Below, piece after piece: positions 53,896-62,056 of a stretch of DNA of 64,000 nucleotides; position 1 is the first letter of the stretch, and every line of letters begins with the position of its first letter. Both the position numbers and the translations under genes were made by a program. Source of the DNA: Wolfiporia cocos (taxonomy: Eukaryota > Basidiomycota > Agaricomycetes > Polyporales > Phaeolaceae); NCBI GenBank assembly GCA_029448655.1, contig JACCLO010000028.1, positions 1-64,000 of the forward strand. The letters are read 5' to 3'. A model generated the notes under the pieces. That model saw only the letters and a program-made list of their open reading frames with translations. It ran no database searches and was not told the origin of the DNA.

Positions 53896-56003
53896 CTACA
53901 CGTGCCCCTCCTGTAAAATACTTTTATCCTGACCCGCTCGCGTCTAAATTTTTCACTTTGTATAATGTACATGGAAACGATTCTCGAGACGACAATAAAT
54001 CGTTCTCTATCGAAGTGGAATTGTGGGTCTATGGAAAGAAAGTCAACGCCATGGCATTAATCGACACCGGTGCATCCATAAGCGTCATTGATAAGAAACT
54101 CGTCCACGAGGAAAAGTTAGTCACTCAAAAACTACCTTCGCCTCTCGAGATTCGTAACGCCGACGGTACCTCTAATACCGCCGGTAATATCAATATGGCA
54201 GTAAAAGCTTATATGGTGCACGAGGAACACAAGTCCACCGAATTCTTGTACGTAATGGACGTACAGAATGCGGATGTGATCCTCGGATATGATTGGTTCC
54301 TGAAACACAACCCGGACTTCAACTGGCCGGAAGGAACCTTCACATATCGGTGTACGGAAAAATGCAAACATGGCAAACGGGTTTCGATTTCTGAGGAAGA
54401 AGACGAAATCGAACCCCGCAACATCTATCAGATCATCAATGACTTTCCAATAGATTTTCTCGGCTTAGAGGAGCCGGAGAATCCCTTTGTCGCTTGGGTG
54501 AACACCCTTGACGAAGGAACGGAACTCCTTATCGATGCCATTCAGTCGATAACGGAGAAGTCGGATGATGAATTCCTGACAGATGCGGATCTCCAGAAAT
54601 GGAAATCCTTGGTTCCGGAGGAATACCAGGAGTTTGGTCCCACGGTATTTTCTCAACGCGCATCCGAAAGGATGCCCGAACGGAAACCATATGACCACGC
54701 CATCGACTTCCCCGATGACGCGGTACTACCGCCCCCGAGTAAGGCATACAAGATGTCTCCTCAGGAAGCGAACTCGCTAGATCAGTGGATTCAGGAAGAG
54801 TTACGGAAGGGCTACATCCGACACTCAAAATCTCCGATCGCGAGCCCGGTCTTCTTCGTCCCTAAAAAAGACGGCGGAGCCCGAATGGTAGTCGATTACC
54901 GAAAGGTGAACGACTTGACCATTAAAAACAGGTACCCTCTCCCACGCATAGACGAGCTTATCGATAAGCTTAGCCAGGCTTCGATATTTACGAAGCTCGA
55001 CTTGCGCTGGGGTTACAACAACGTAAGAATCAAGGAGGGAGATGAATGGAAGACCGCATTCATTACGCCTAACGGCCTTTACGAAGCTGTAGTCATGTAC
55101 TTCGGTTTTTGTAATGCACCCAGCACGTTCCAACACATGATGAACGATATTCTAGGTGACCTTATCAGAGAAGGAAAGGTCATTGTCTACCTAGACGACA
55201 TCCTTGTGTTCGGAAACGACCTGCTGGAACACCGTCGTATCGTCAAGCAAGTATTACAAATCTTGCAAGACAACGACTTGTTCGCGAAGCCTGAAAAGTG
55301 CTTCTTCGAACAAAGCAGTATTGAATACCTGGGAATGATCATTTCCAAAGGAAAAGTCGAAATGGACCCTAAGAAGGTAGCCGGTGTCATGGACTGGCCT
55401 ACACCTGCCAAGGTGAAGGACGTCCAGGCCTTTGTTGGCTTCGCCAACTACTACCGGCGGTTCATTAAAGACTTCTCCAAAGTGGTTAAGCCGTTAACCG
55501 AACTGTCCAAGAAAAACACGCAATGGAACTGGGGACCCGAACAAGCGGAAGCCTTCCAAACTCTCAAGGAAGCTTTCACATCGGCTCCAATACTCCGGAT
55601 CCCAGATCAGGAGTCCCCGTTCCGCGTGGAAGCGGATTCTTCCGATTACGCAACTGGTGCAGTGCTATCACAATACTCTTCGGAGGATAAGCTCTGGCAC
55701 CCGGTAGCCTTTTACTCGAAATCTCTATCAGCAGCCGAAAGGAACTATGAGATTTACGATAAGGAGTTGCTCGCAATCATCCGCGCTCTAGAGGAATGGA
55801 GACATTACCTCGAGGGACACCCACATAAATTCGAAGTATGGTCGGATCATCTCAATCTGACATATTTCAAATCGGCACAACGGCTAACCCGGAGACAGGC
55901 ACGTTGGAGTCTTTACCTGACAAGGTTTAACTTCACCATGTGCCACAAACCCGGTAAAACAATGCTCACGGCTGATCCCTCTGTCACGGAGGCCAGACCA
56001 TGA
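53652..56003 (+). CDS. pol: Pol of D: protease, reverse transcriptase, RNase H
   Basis: The protease has ALIDTGASISVI (about residues 135-146) and ILGYDW. The RT has KKDGGARMVVDYRKVNDL, FTKLDLRWGYNN and catalytic YLDD at about residue 513. RNase H has [27 protein letters not shown] and WSDHLNLTYF. All key acidic residues are present. The end MLTADPSVTEARP is out of frame: an extra C near 55976 shifts it away from the integrase ORF, where B reads ADPLSRRPDHE. It is a close relative of the Pol of B. Confidence 0.93.
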   Translation: MSGPSRFPSPQPHVSKTFCEEHTSPAAAGSVQRPEEAHLYEEASQRPLILWEDKAVVRHPVSHLGIFGNSAMDFARRTRTLATRAPPVKYFYPDPLASKFFTLYNVHGNDSRDDNKSFSIEVELWVYGKKVNAMALIDTGASISVIDKKLVHEEKLVTQKLPSPLEIRNADGTSNTAGNINMAVKAYMVHEEHKSTEFLYVMDVQNADVILGYDWFLKHNPDFNWPEGTFTYRCTEKCKHGKRVSISEEEDEIEPRNIYQIINDFPIDFLGLEEPENPFVAWVNTLDEGTELLIDAIQSITEKSDDEFLTDADLQKWKSLVPEEYQEFGPTVFSQRASERMPERKPYDHAIDFPDDAVLPPPSKAYKMSPQEANSLDQWIQEELRKGYIRHSKSPIASPVFFVPKKDGGARMVVDYRKVNDLTIKNRYPLPRIDELIDKLSQASIFTKLDLRWGYNNVRIKEGDEWKTAFITPNGLYEAVVMYFGFCNAPSTFQHMMNDILGDLIREGKVIVYLDDILVFGNDLLEHRRIVKQVLQILQDNDLFAKPEKCFFEQSSIEYLGMIISKGKVEMDPKKVAGVMDWPTPAKVKDVQAFVGFANYYRRFIKDFSKVVKPLTELSKKNTQWNWGPEQAEAFQTLKEAFTSAPILRIPDQESPFRVEADSSDYATGAVLSQYSSEDKLWHPVAFYSKSLSAAERNYEIYDKELLAIIRALEEWRHYLEGHPHKFEVWSDHLNLTYFKSAQRLTRRQARWSLYLTRFNFTMCHKPGKTMLTADPSVTEARP

Positions 56004-56010
56004 AGAGGGG

Positions 56011-58188
56011 GTGGAACTCGATAATCGCGATCAAATTTTGCTGAAACCGGAATACTTCACGGTTAGGGCGCTAGAAGCGTCACAGCAGGAGATACAATCA
56101 GGCGACGAGGACCTCCTCCGACAAATCCGACAAGCCCTCATGGACGATCAGATTACCAAGGATTACCAGGAACTACTGAAAAGTGGTCCCAAGGAATTCG
56201 GTAAAGATCTCCAGGAATGGAACATGGAGGCCGGATTACTCCTCAGACGAGGAAAAGTGTACGTTCCAAAAGAGCCTAAGGAATTGCGCACGAAGATTCT
56301 GGAGTTACATCATGACCATGTGACTGCCGGACACTTCGGACGATGGAAGACCTATGAACTTCTATCACGTAATTACTGGTGGCCTGGAATGACCACGATG
56401 GTAAAGCAATACGTGGAAGGTTGTGACACATGTCAACGCATGAAGAACCGCAACCAGACCCCGTATGGACCCCTGCAACCGCTCCCAGTACCGGAAGCAC
56501 CCTGGGACACAATCACAATCGACTTCATCGTTCACTTACCGCCCAGCGGCGAACGCAAACAATTCACTGCTATTATGGTAGTAGTGGACCGATTGACCAA
56601 GCGCGCGCACTTCATTCCCACGTCAGACAATATCTCGGCAAAGGAATTAGCGAACCTCCTGTACCTTCGGATTTATCCGAACCACGGGCTTCCGAAACAA
56701 ATCATTTCGGACAGAGGACCGCAATTCTCTTCTGAGCTATTCAAGGGATGGTGCGAGCAATTGGGAATTCAGAGGTCGATGACAACAGCCTACCACCCGC
56801 AAGCGGACGGCCAAACGGAGAGAATTAACCAAATTCTAGAACAATACCTACGATGCTACATCGACGTTATCCAAAAAGATAACTGGGTGTTCTATCTCCC
56901 CACGGCAGAGTTTGCGTACAATAACGCGGCTAGCGAGACGACCAAGAATAGTCCATTCTTCGTCGAACTAGGAAGGCATCCCAATGCAGGACCTACGGAT
57001 TTGAAGCCGACGCAATATTCGGATTTAAATCAATTTGCTTACGCCAGATGGTCAGCACAAGAACAAGCTAAGGCAGCTATGAAATTGGCTGCCGAACGCT
57101 GGTCTTGGTACTATGATCAACACAAGCGCTCGGTACCGTTTAAAGTTGGCGACAAAGTTCTCGTTGACGCCCGTAGCTGGCAAGACTCCGAAAGAAGTCT
57201 TAGTCCACGCTATTTGGGACCATTTAAGATAATTGAACAATTATCTCCGGTCACCTTTAGGGTACATATGGACGAGCAATACAGGGCTTACCACCCAGTA
57301 TTCCACGCTTCCAAGTTGGTCATGTACAAGGACCCTGTGCATCAGAAAAAACCAGAGCCTCAACCAGAAATGGTCGACGGCGAGGAATTATGGGAAGTCG
57401 AGAAGATCTTAGATCATCGCCTCCGCGCAGGAAGAGTTGAATACAGAATCCGATGGAAAGGATTCGGTATCAATGACGACTCCTGGGTACGCGAAGCCGA
57501 TCTCGACTCGGCATATGACATTCTACAGGAATACAAGGCTTCACACCCTATTCCAATGCAGGATGTCCCCCTCAGGCGATCAGCTAGAAGGAAAGAAGCA
57601 GTTCACGTCTTCGACCCTGATAGCGACGACTGGGAAGCCGACGAATGCACGTGGCCAGACGACTGGCCGCAGTATCGCGAAGTATTTGCGAAGGATCCTA
57701 AGCAGCGCATGGTTAGACACCCCGACGGGGGATGGATGTCAGCTGACATTAACCAAAACGCGGACTTGAAAATCGTAGTCGGTGAAGGTGGCCGAATGCC
57801 GGAAAAAGGAACCAAGGACTCGGTTGGGTTTGACCTGTACACTGCAACAGGCGACGTTCTGCCAGCTCACGGGCAGGCAGAATACAACACCAAACTGAAG
57901 ATCCAGGTACCTTTCGGCACTTACGGACGTATCGCCCCCCGCTCTAGTCTCGCCCGCAAAGGCATAGACGTAATGGGTGGCGTCATCGACCACGATTATC
58001 AAGGCGAAGTAATCATCATTCTTCGGAACCACTCGGACGTATCTATCGATATCCGAGCCGGGGATAAGATTGCCCAGCTAATCTGCGAAGTTGCAAAGGA
58101 CCCGCATATTACGCTACACGGAAAATCTTACTTTGAAAAGATTAAATCCGAGCGTGGTACTGGTGGATTCGGCTCCACAGGAAAGTAA
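56011..58188 (+). CDS. Integrase-chromodomain-dUTPase of D
   Basis: Residues ~95-150 are the zinc-binding HHCC region (LHHDHVTAGHFGRWK, CDTCQRMK). Residues 165-330 are the integrase core with D (TIDFIVHLP), D (IISDRGPQF) and E (GQTERINQ). A GPY/F-like module follows (YLGPFKIIEQLSPVTF) and a chromodomain at about 455-510 (WEVEKILDHR, YRIRWKGFG, DDSWV). The last ~140 residues are a complete dUTPase: motif I VGFDLYTA, II RIAPRSSLA, III GVIDHDYQGEVII, IV GDKIAQLI, V RGTGGFGSTGK. It would limit uracil incorporation during cDNA synthesis. A dUTPase fused after the chromodomain differs from element A, where it sits before RT. The true N terminus lies upstream, fused to Pol. Confidence 0.93.
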   Translation: MELDNRDQILLKPEYFTVRALEASQQEIQSGDEDLLRQIRQALMDDQITKDYQELLKSGPKEFGKDLQEWNMEAGLLLRRGKVYVPKEPKELRTKILELHHDHVTAGHFGRWKTYELLSRNYWWPGMTTMVKQYVEGCDTCQRMKNRNQTPYGPLQPLPVPEAPWDTITIDFIVHLPPSGERKQFTAIMVVVDRLTKRAHFIPTSDNISAKELANLLYLRIYPNHGLPKQIISDRGPQFSSELFKGWCEQLGIQRSMTTAYHPQADGQTERINQILEQYLRCYIDVIQKDNWVFYLPTAEFAYNNAASETTKNSPFFVELGRHPNAGPTDLKPTQYSDLNQFAYARWSAQEQAKAAMKLAAERWSWYYDQHKRSVPFKVGDKVLVDARSWQDSERSLSPRYLGPFKIIEQLSPVTFRVHMDEQYRAYHPVFHASKLVMYKDPVHQKKPEPQPEMVDGEELWEVEKILDHRLRAGRVEYRIRWKGFGINDDSWVREADLDSAYDILQEYKASHPIPMQDVPLRRSARRKEAVHVFDPDSDDWEADECTWPDDWPQYREVFAKDPKQRMVRHPDGGWMSADINQNADLKIVVGEGGRMPEKGTKDSVGFDLYTATGDVLPAHGQAEYNTKLKIQVPFGTYGRIAPRSSLARKGIDVMGGVIDHDYQGEVIIILRNHSDVSIDIRAGDKIAQLICEVAKDPHITLHGKSYFEKIKSERGTGGFGSTGK

Positions 58189-58190
58189 TC

Positions 58191-58227
58191 GTTCCATTAG
58201 GGACAATGAAACCTGAAGAGGGGGTAA
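58191..58227 (+). promoter_or_regulatory. Polypurine tract and adjacent hairpin of D
   Basis: Three bases after the dUTPase stop, GTTCCATT (58191-58198), loop AGGGAC and AATGAAAC (58205-58212) form a stem with one mismatch. Then CTGAAGAGGGGGTAA primes plus-strand DNA directly before the LTR. The same layout is found in B and C and in the TRIM-like repeat. Confidence 0.7.
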
Positions 58228-58924
58228 TGTCACAGATTTGGGACATGCCACTATTTTTCCCGTATTTTTACCTATTTATCTGGTATTTCTACGACCTTGT
58301 AGACATTTACGCTGCTAAGCGCCCGTCTACACGTACACGCAACCAAACAACACGTACACAACACGGTATACGTCCACCTGTCATAACAACGCGTACATAA
58401 CACGCTTGTACGCGTCAATGACTCAGCGGACTAACCTCCGGTGTCACGCGTCTTACTCATATCCCGATACCGGGCTATGTCAGTACAATTGGATAAGCGG
58501 CCCGCTCGTTATCACATGCCAATGCCCTTACGATTACTCATATCCCGATACCGGTATATAGTTATCACGTGCATGGCTTACTAACGTAGCAACGCCACTT
58601 CCACAACATGGACCTACGGTCCTAACAACGTTTCTTACTGGTGCGGCCATTACCGGCGCACATGGTCTACTGTAGTTTACGACTTAGCTGTATTAGTTAT
58701 GTCTGCGCACAGACCGTCTTCATGTTTGGCTCCCTTACTGGTAACCAAACAATACATGTATATAAGTAGGGCTATCGCTACGATAAGCCTTAGATTTGTT
58801 CTCTGCTATCGCATAGTCACATAACATCTCTACTGCGCCTACAAGTGTTCCCTCACCAGCTTCAACAACTCCCTTCAAGTCGTTATCAAGCTATAGTGTG
58901 AGTCCCACAACCTTGTTTGTGTCA
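58228..58924 (+). repeat. 3' LTR of D
   Basis: It is identical to the 5' LTR except for one missing base near 58754 in the part compared by eye. The R-start 11-mer is at 58792-58802. Confidence 0.93.
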
Positions 58925-59253
58925 GTTACTGCGCACAGGCCGCGACTTTAGGGCGACCATTACTGGTCAGCTCCCCATGTATAAGTACGACAAGATGGGG
59001 ACTTACTTCCCCATCTTTAGGATTCTCGACAACTGAGCTTAGGCTCCTTTCTCATCTGCGTTTGTGTGCGTCTCTGCCCCGGGGGCCCTCCACGACTTGC
59101 TTGTCTGTGTGTCTTCCCTCTTGGTCGCCTTAGGAGTTCCCCCTTGGGGATACAGCCGACTGGCTGCCTTGTGGTTAGCACACCGCCCTGTAGGACGTCT
59201 AGGGACTCCCCTGTAGCCAGGGTCCCACAAACCTGTGAGTTTGTGTCACCCTG

Positions 59254-59438
59254 ATGTCTCCCCGCATGCATGCTCAAACTGCAGTCTTCTTTGCTTGAGA
59301 TGTAGTCGGGCAAAAAAACAAAGTAAACCATATTCTATTCACTCTGCAATCATATGGTTGACTGTGCCTGCGTTGGCAAATTGTATAGAACGTGCCGGAA
59401 TCGGTAAAAGGTGGGATCGCCGTAACATACGCCCTTAG
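59254..59438 (+). pseudogene. Cys-rich protein gene, 3' part after the nested insertions
   Basis: Reading across the retained CCCTG, the frame of 48186-48683 continues as PDVSPHACSNCSLLCLRCSR and stays open to TAG at 59436-59438. The added Cys residues follow the first cluster (CAQCAATRRDC) at short spacing, which supports a single exon cut by the LTR. Confidence 0.5.
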
Positions 59439-59709
59439 TCGCAGCGTCATTGTATTGTACGGCGCAATAAGTTTTCGATGACACCTTCGCATATCTCACT
59501 TGGCTATACCTTGCTAAGACCTATGGGTTCGATGCCTGGACCCTGCACTGTTCCATCAGTGTCTTTGCAAGATCTTCAAATCAGCCCTGTCAATGCAGAG
59601 GGGCTTCAGACGAAGCGAAGGTGGTCCCTGTATCAGGGATTGACTACTTCACGTACGTCGTACACTGTTAGTTATACCCGAAGTCCTTCTGGCCTATGAT
59701 CTCCCCAGC
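59439..59709. other. No identifiable gene
   Basis: Only short reading frames are present and no repeat landmarks. It lies between the Cys-rich gene end and the 3' end of the aldolase pseudogene. Confidence 0.3.
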
Positions 59710-60576
59710 TGCTGCTAGAGATCCTCTGCAAGAGCCTTCAATAATGCCCCACTGTCTGATGTGACGTTCTGCCGCGCACGCTTGTTCGATTGAGTGCCCG
59801 GAGTGCAGTACATGGCGCTGATTACGCATATAAGTGAGCGATCAGATGCGGAGCTGATGATGACTTCCACATCAGGGTGGAGATTTGGCGATGGCGCTGG
59901 ATAGTTGTGAGTGAGTGAGAGGTGATGAGAACGCCATCTATATTCCGACGGCCGATAGTGACTACGGTGAGTAATGTGCGTAGTTGAGCTTTTGATGGTG
60001 CGGTCACTGACCGAGACCGTCTACACTCAAGATCTCGTCGATGCTCTGTACGGCCTCAAGTCGTTCGCAGATGCGAGGTATTCTGACGCCATCAGTCCCC
60101 ATGTGCTCTGTGTAAATGGACTGCCGAATCCACGGATACCTGGACCCCTTGGGGGGAAGCGCGCCGCAGCAACGATCGACTTGGCTTGAGCGGCGGTTGA
60201 TACCTATCAGATTGACGTATATGTACCACGACCGACTAGCCCAGCGTGTTCTACATACCATTGGAACCAGCACTCCCCGGGCGCCGGCATCAAGCCCATA
60301 CTTGATTTGCCACCGACACTACCGTCTGCACACGCCCCTGTTGCAGGTATTCTGACAATAGTGCTGGGCGCCGAGCTTCCGAGCCCCGATATTGTTTGGA
60401 TGGATTCGGCAGCGCCTGGCTGAAGAGATGTCATGCCATGCTCACAATCAATGAGCAGCCATGAGAGATGGGGCGAGGCGAGCGCAGCAGTGCGCGCTTT
60501 CAAAGCACCTGGCAGCGTGATCCATGCGCCGAACGCTGGCTTCGATGCGCGAAAGGGCTTCAAGAAGACGGTGCAT
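59710..60576 (-). pseudogene. HpcH/HpaI aldolase/citrate-lyase-family gene, decayed
   Basis: The family cleaves or forms 2-oxo acid aldols such as 4-hydroxy-2-oxo acids. Recognisable pieces are KPAFGAWITLPGALKAR, SWLLIDCEHGM (the conserved DxEH), the block IKYGLDAGARGVLVPM in another frame, RGFGSPFTQSTWGLM, LEAVQSIDEILSVDGLG, NYPAPSPNLHPDVEV and a C-terminal KRARQNVTSDSGALL. The ATG is probably at 60576. Likely GT...AG introns lie after VPM and after DGL. At least three single-base breaks (near 60565, 60335 and 60150, often in C runs) and a loss of about 10 codons between SAND and LEAV break the gene. The missing codons argue for true decay. Confidence 0.7.
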
Positions 60577-61109
60577 TATACTCCGCTGTGGAATTGTTGC
60601 GATGACAATACATTACATTCATTGACTTGGTGCTTGTGGACAGATCCTCGCCGAACACAGACTCCGACCGTTGCATCTTGGCCTGCTCCGCACGTGGGCA
60701 AGCAAGATTAGATGCGAGAAATCCCTGGTAGAAATAATAACCAGAAAGCACCCCCGTCACTGTGCGCAGACACCAGCGGCATCCGAGCCACCGCTGCCTC
60801 GTTGCAGCACGCTCACCGACGCCACACACAACTGTGGTGTTCCTGTTGAATCGGAATAGTTTGTTGCCCAGAATGGCTAGGGTGAATAGTACAGCAATGG
60901 ACCATGCGTATACGCGAAGTTACTAACCACCTGCCAATGCAGCGGAAAGGCCAGCGAAGAGGCCGTCTCTCCGAGCTTCCTGTGGAGGTTGGCGTGTGAA
61001 TGTCATCATTATCGAGATTGGAATGGATGGATATAGATTTCCCTACAGTTGTACATCTTGCTACAGCATCATCGGGAGCCACAAGTGAAGTGTCGGCGGC
61101 GTTGGGCAT
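60560..61109 (-). CDS. Small four-exon membrane protein (conserved-type hypothetical)
   Basis: Exons 61109-61047, 60979-60931, 60876-60817 and 60759-60560 have GT...AG introns of 67, 54 and 57 bp and join to exactly 124 codons, so the model is internally consistent. The protein (123 aa) starts MPNAADTSLVAPDDAVA. It contains two Gly/Ala-rich hydrophobic segments (GLFAGLSAALAGAILGNKLF and VVCGVVTGVLSGYYFYQGFL) joined by a basic FRFNRNTT loop, so a two-pass membrane hairpin is likely. The C-terminal ~40 residues are polar. The stop overlaps the likely ATG of the downstream aldolase pseudogene by about 17 bp, so the true C terminus may differ. Function is unknown; it resembles small glycine-zipper proteins of fungal organelles, which is inference. 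Confidence 0.7.
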
Positions 61110-62056
61110 AGTGATAAATTATGGAACGCGATGCGTTTGCGGACTTGATGCGGACAGATAAACGTGTGCACCACTTAGTAACTCAAATAGAATTAATAAT
61201 TCCCCTGCCTGACACACGGCGTGCGCGCGCTAACATCACCCCGCGTCACATAAGCTCGACGTCACGACTTCGTGACTGAGCGCGTCAAAGTCTCGCGTGG
61301 AGCTCGCTGTGGCTGGCATCGTAGACATTGGGCTTCTTCTTGTATGTGGATAACTCACTGGAAATATCGGCGAACAAGCGCAAACTGTCTTCAGACATAT
61401 CAAATACTCTCAGTTCCATCGAGGGTACGTTATATGCGCTCAATTGCACGGATCTTATTTACAGCAACATCCTCCATTCGTGTAGACGCTTTGATCAGCG
61501 TCAAGCAGAAACTCGGGGATAGTAGTCGTAGCAGTCGGGTCTCTATATGCGCCGAACTATACCAGCTGGCATATCTCTCCGAGTCTTTCTCCCAGCAGCG
61601 CCTGCGGTCGAACAAGGATTGGATCCATCAAGTGGATATCCTAGATCGTGAAGGTGGGCACACTATTTCTGGGTTTCTTCCAACTACCACATATGATCCG
61701 CAGGGGTCAATCTGTGGAATCCATCTGCCTTGTCTCGCGATATGGATGATGAGGATACTTGAAATGTGAATGCTGCATGTGAGTCTAGTTCATCATGCCG
61801 AGAGTGTCTCACCGTACCATCCCCAATCACCGGTTCGGCTATCCGTACAGTGAAGTTGGCCGGATTCCGCCTCGTTGAAGCCGGATTAGAGAACAAGCCA
61901 GCCATTGACAGTGAGACAATCATCCATCACGATGTCACCTAGTTTGAGATCGCTTCTCCACAGCTCTCATCCATGTGCTGCAGCTCGCAAGCAAAGCCGG
62001 CGTTAGCATGTCAGGTACAACCATCAGTTCGCGTGCGGACTCCCAAGACGGGCCGC
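61110..62056. other. Intergenic or unrecognised sequence
   Basis: A plus-strand ORF (61272-61769, 165 codons) has no domain I recognise, and neighbouring frames are equally open in parts. The rest may be the upstream region of the small membrane-protein gene and the eroded 3' part of the adenylating-enzyme gene. No retrotransposon signature is seen. Confidence 0.3.

Larger units (their letters stand above)
48923..58924 (+). mobile_element. Chromovirus D: structurally complete Ty3/gypsy element (10.0 kb)
   Basis: Two LTRs of 698 and 697 bp that I found to differ by one base, flanked by GTTAC (48918-48922, 58925-58929), enclose a primer site, leader, an extra upstream reading frame, gag, protease-RT-RNase H, integrase, chromodomain and dUTPase, then a polypurine tract. 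The near-identical LTRs indicate a very recent insertion. Yet four single-base frame breaks (near 50830, 50968, 52440 and 55976) interrupt coding; they are either sequence errors or early inactivating changes. Confidence 0.93.
48684..59248 (+). repeat. Solo LTR (net 558 bp) split by chromovirus D
   Basis: The left part is 48684-48922 and the right part 58930-59248. The LTR starts TGTCACAAAC and ends GTTTGTGTCA, with CCCTG at 48679-48683 and 59249-59253. The right part has a promoter hairpin AAGATGGGGA/TCCCCATCTT (58992-59017) and a terminal hairpin ACAAAC/GTTTGT (59227-59244). D is inserted about 80 bp upstream of its TATA-like region. Confidence 0.88.

Noticed and set aside
61272..61769. 165-codon plus-strand ORF as a gene
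   Set aside because: No domain, no promoter evidence, and neighbouring frames are comparably open; kept only as unassigned sequence.
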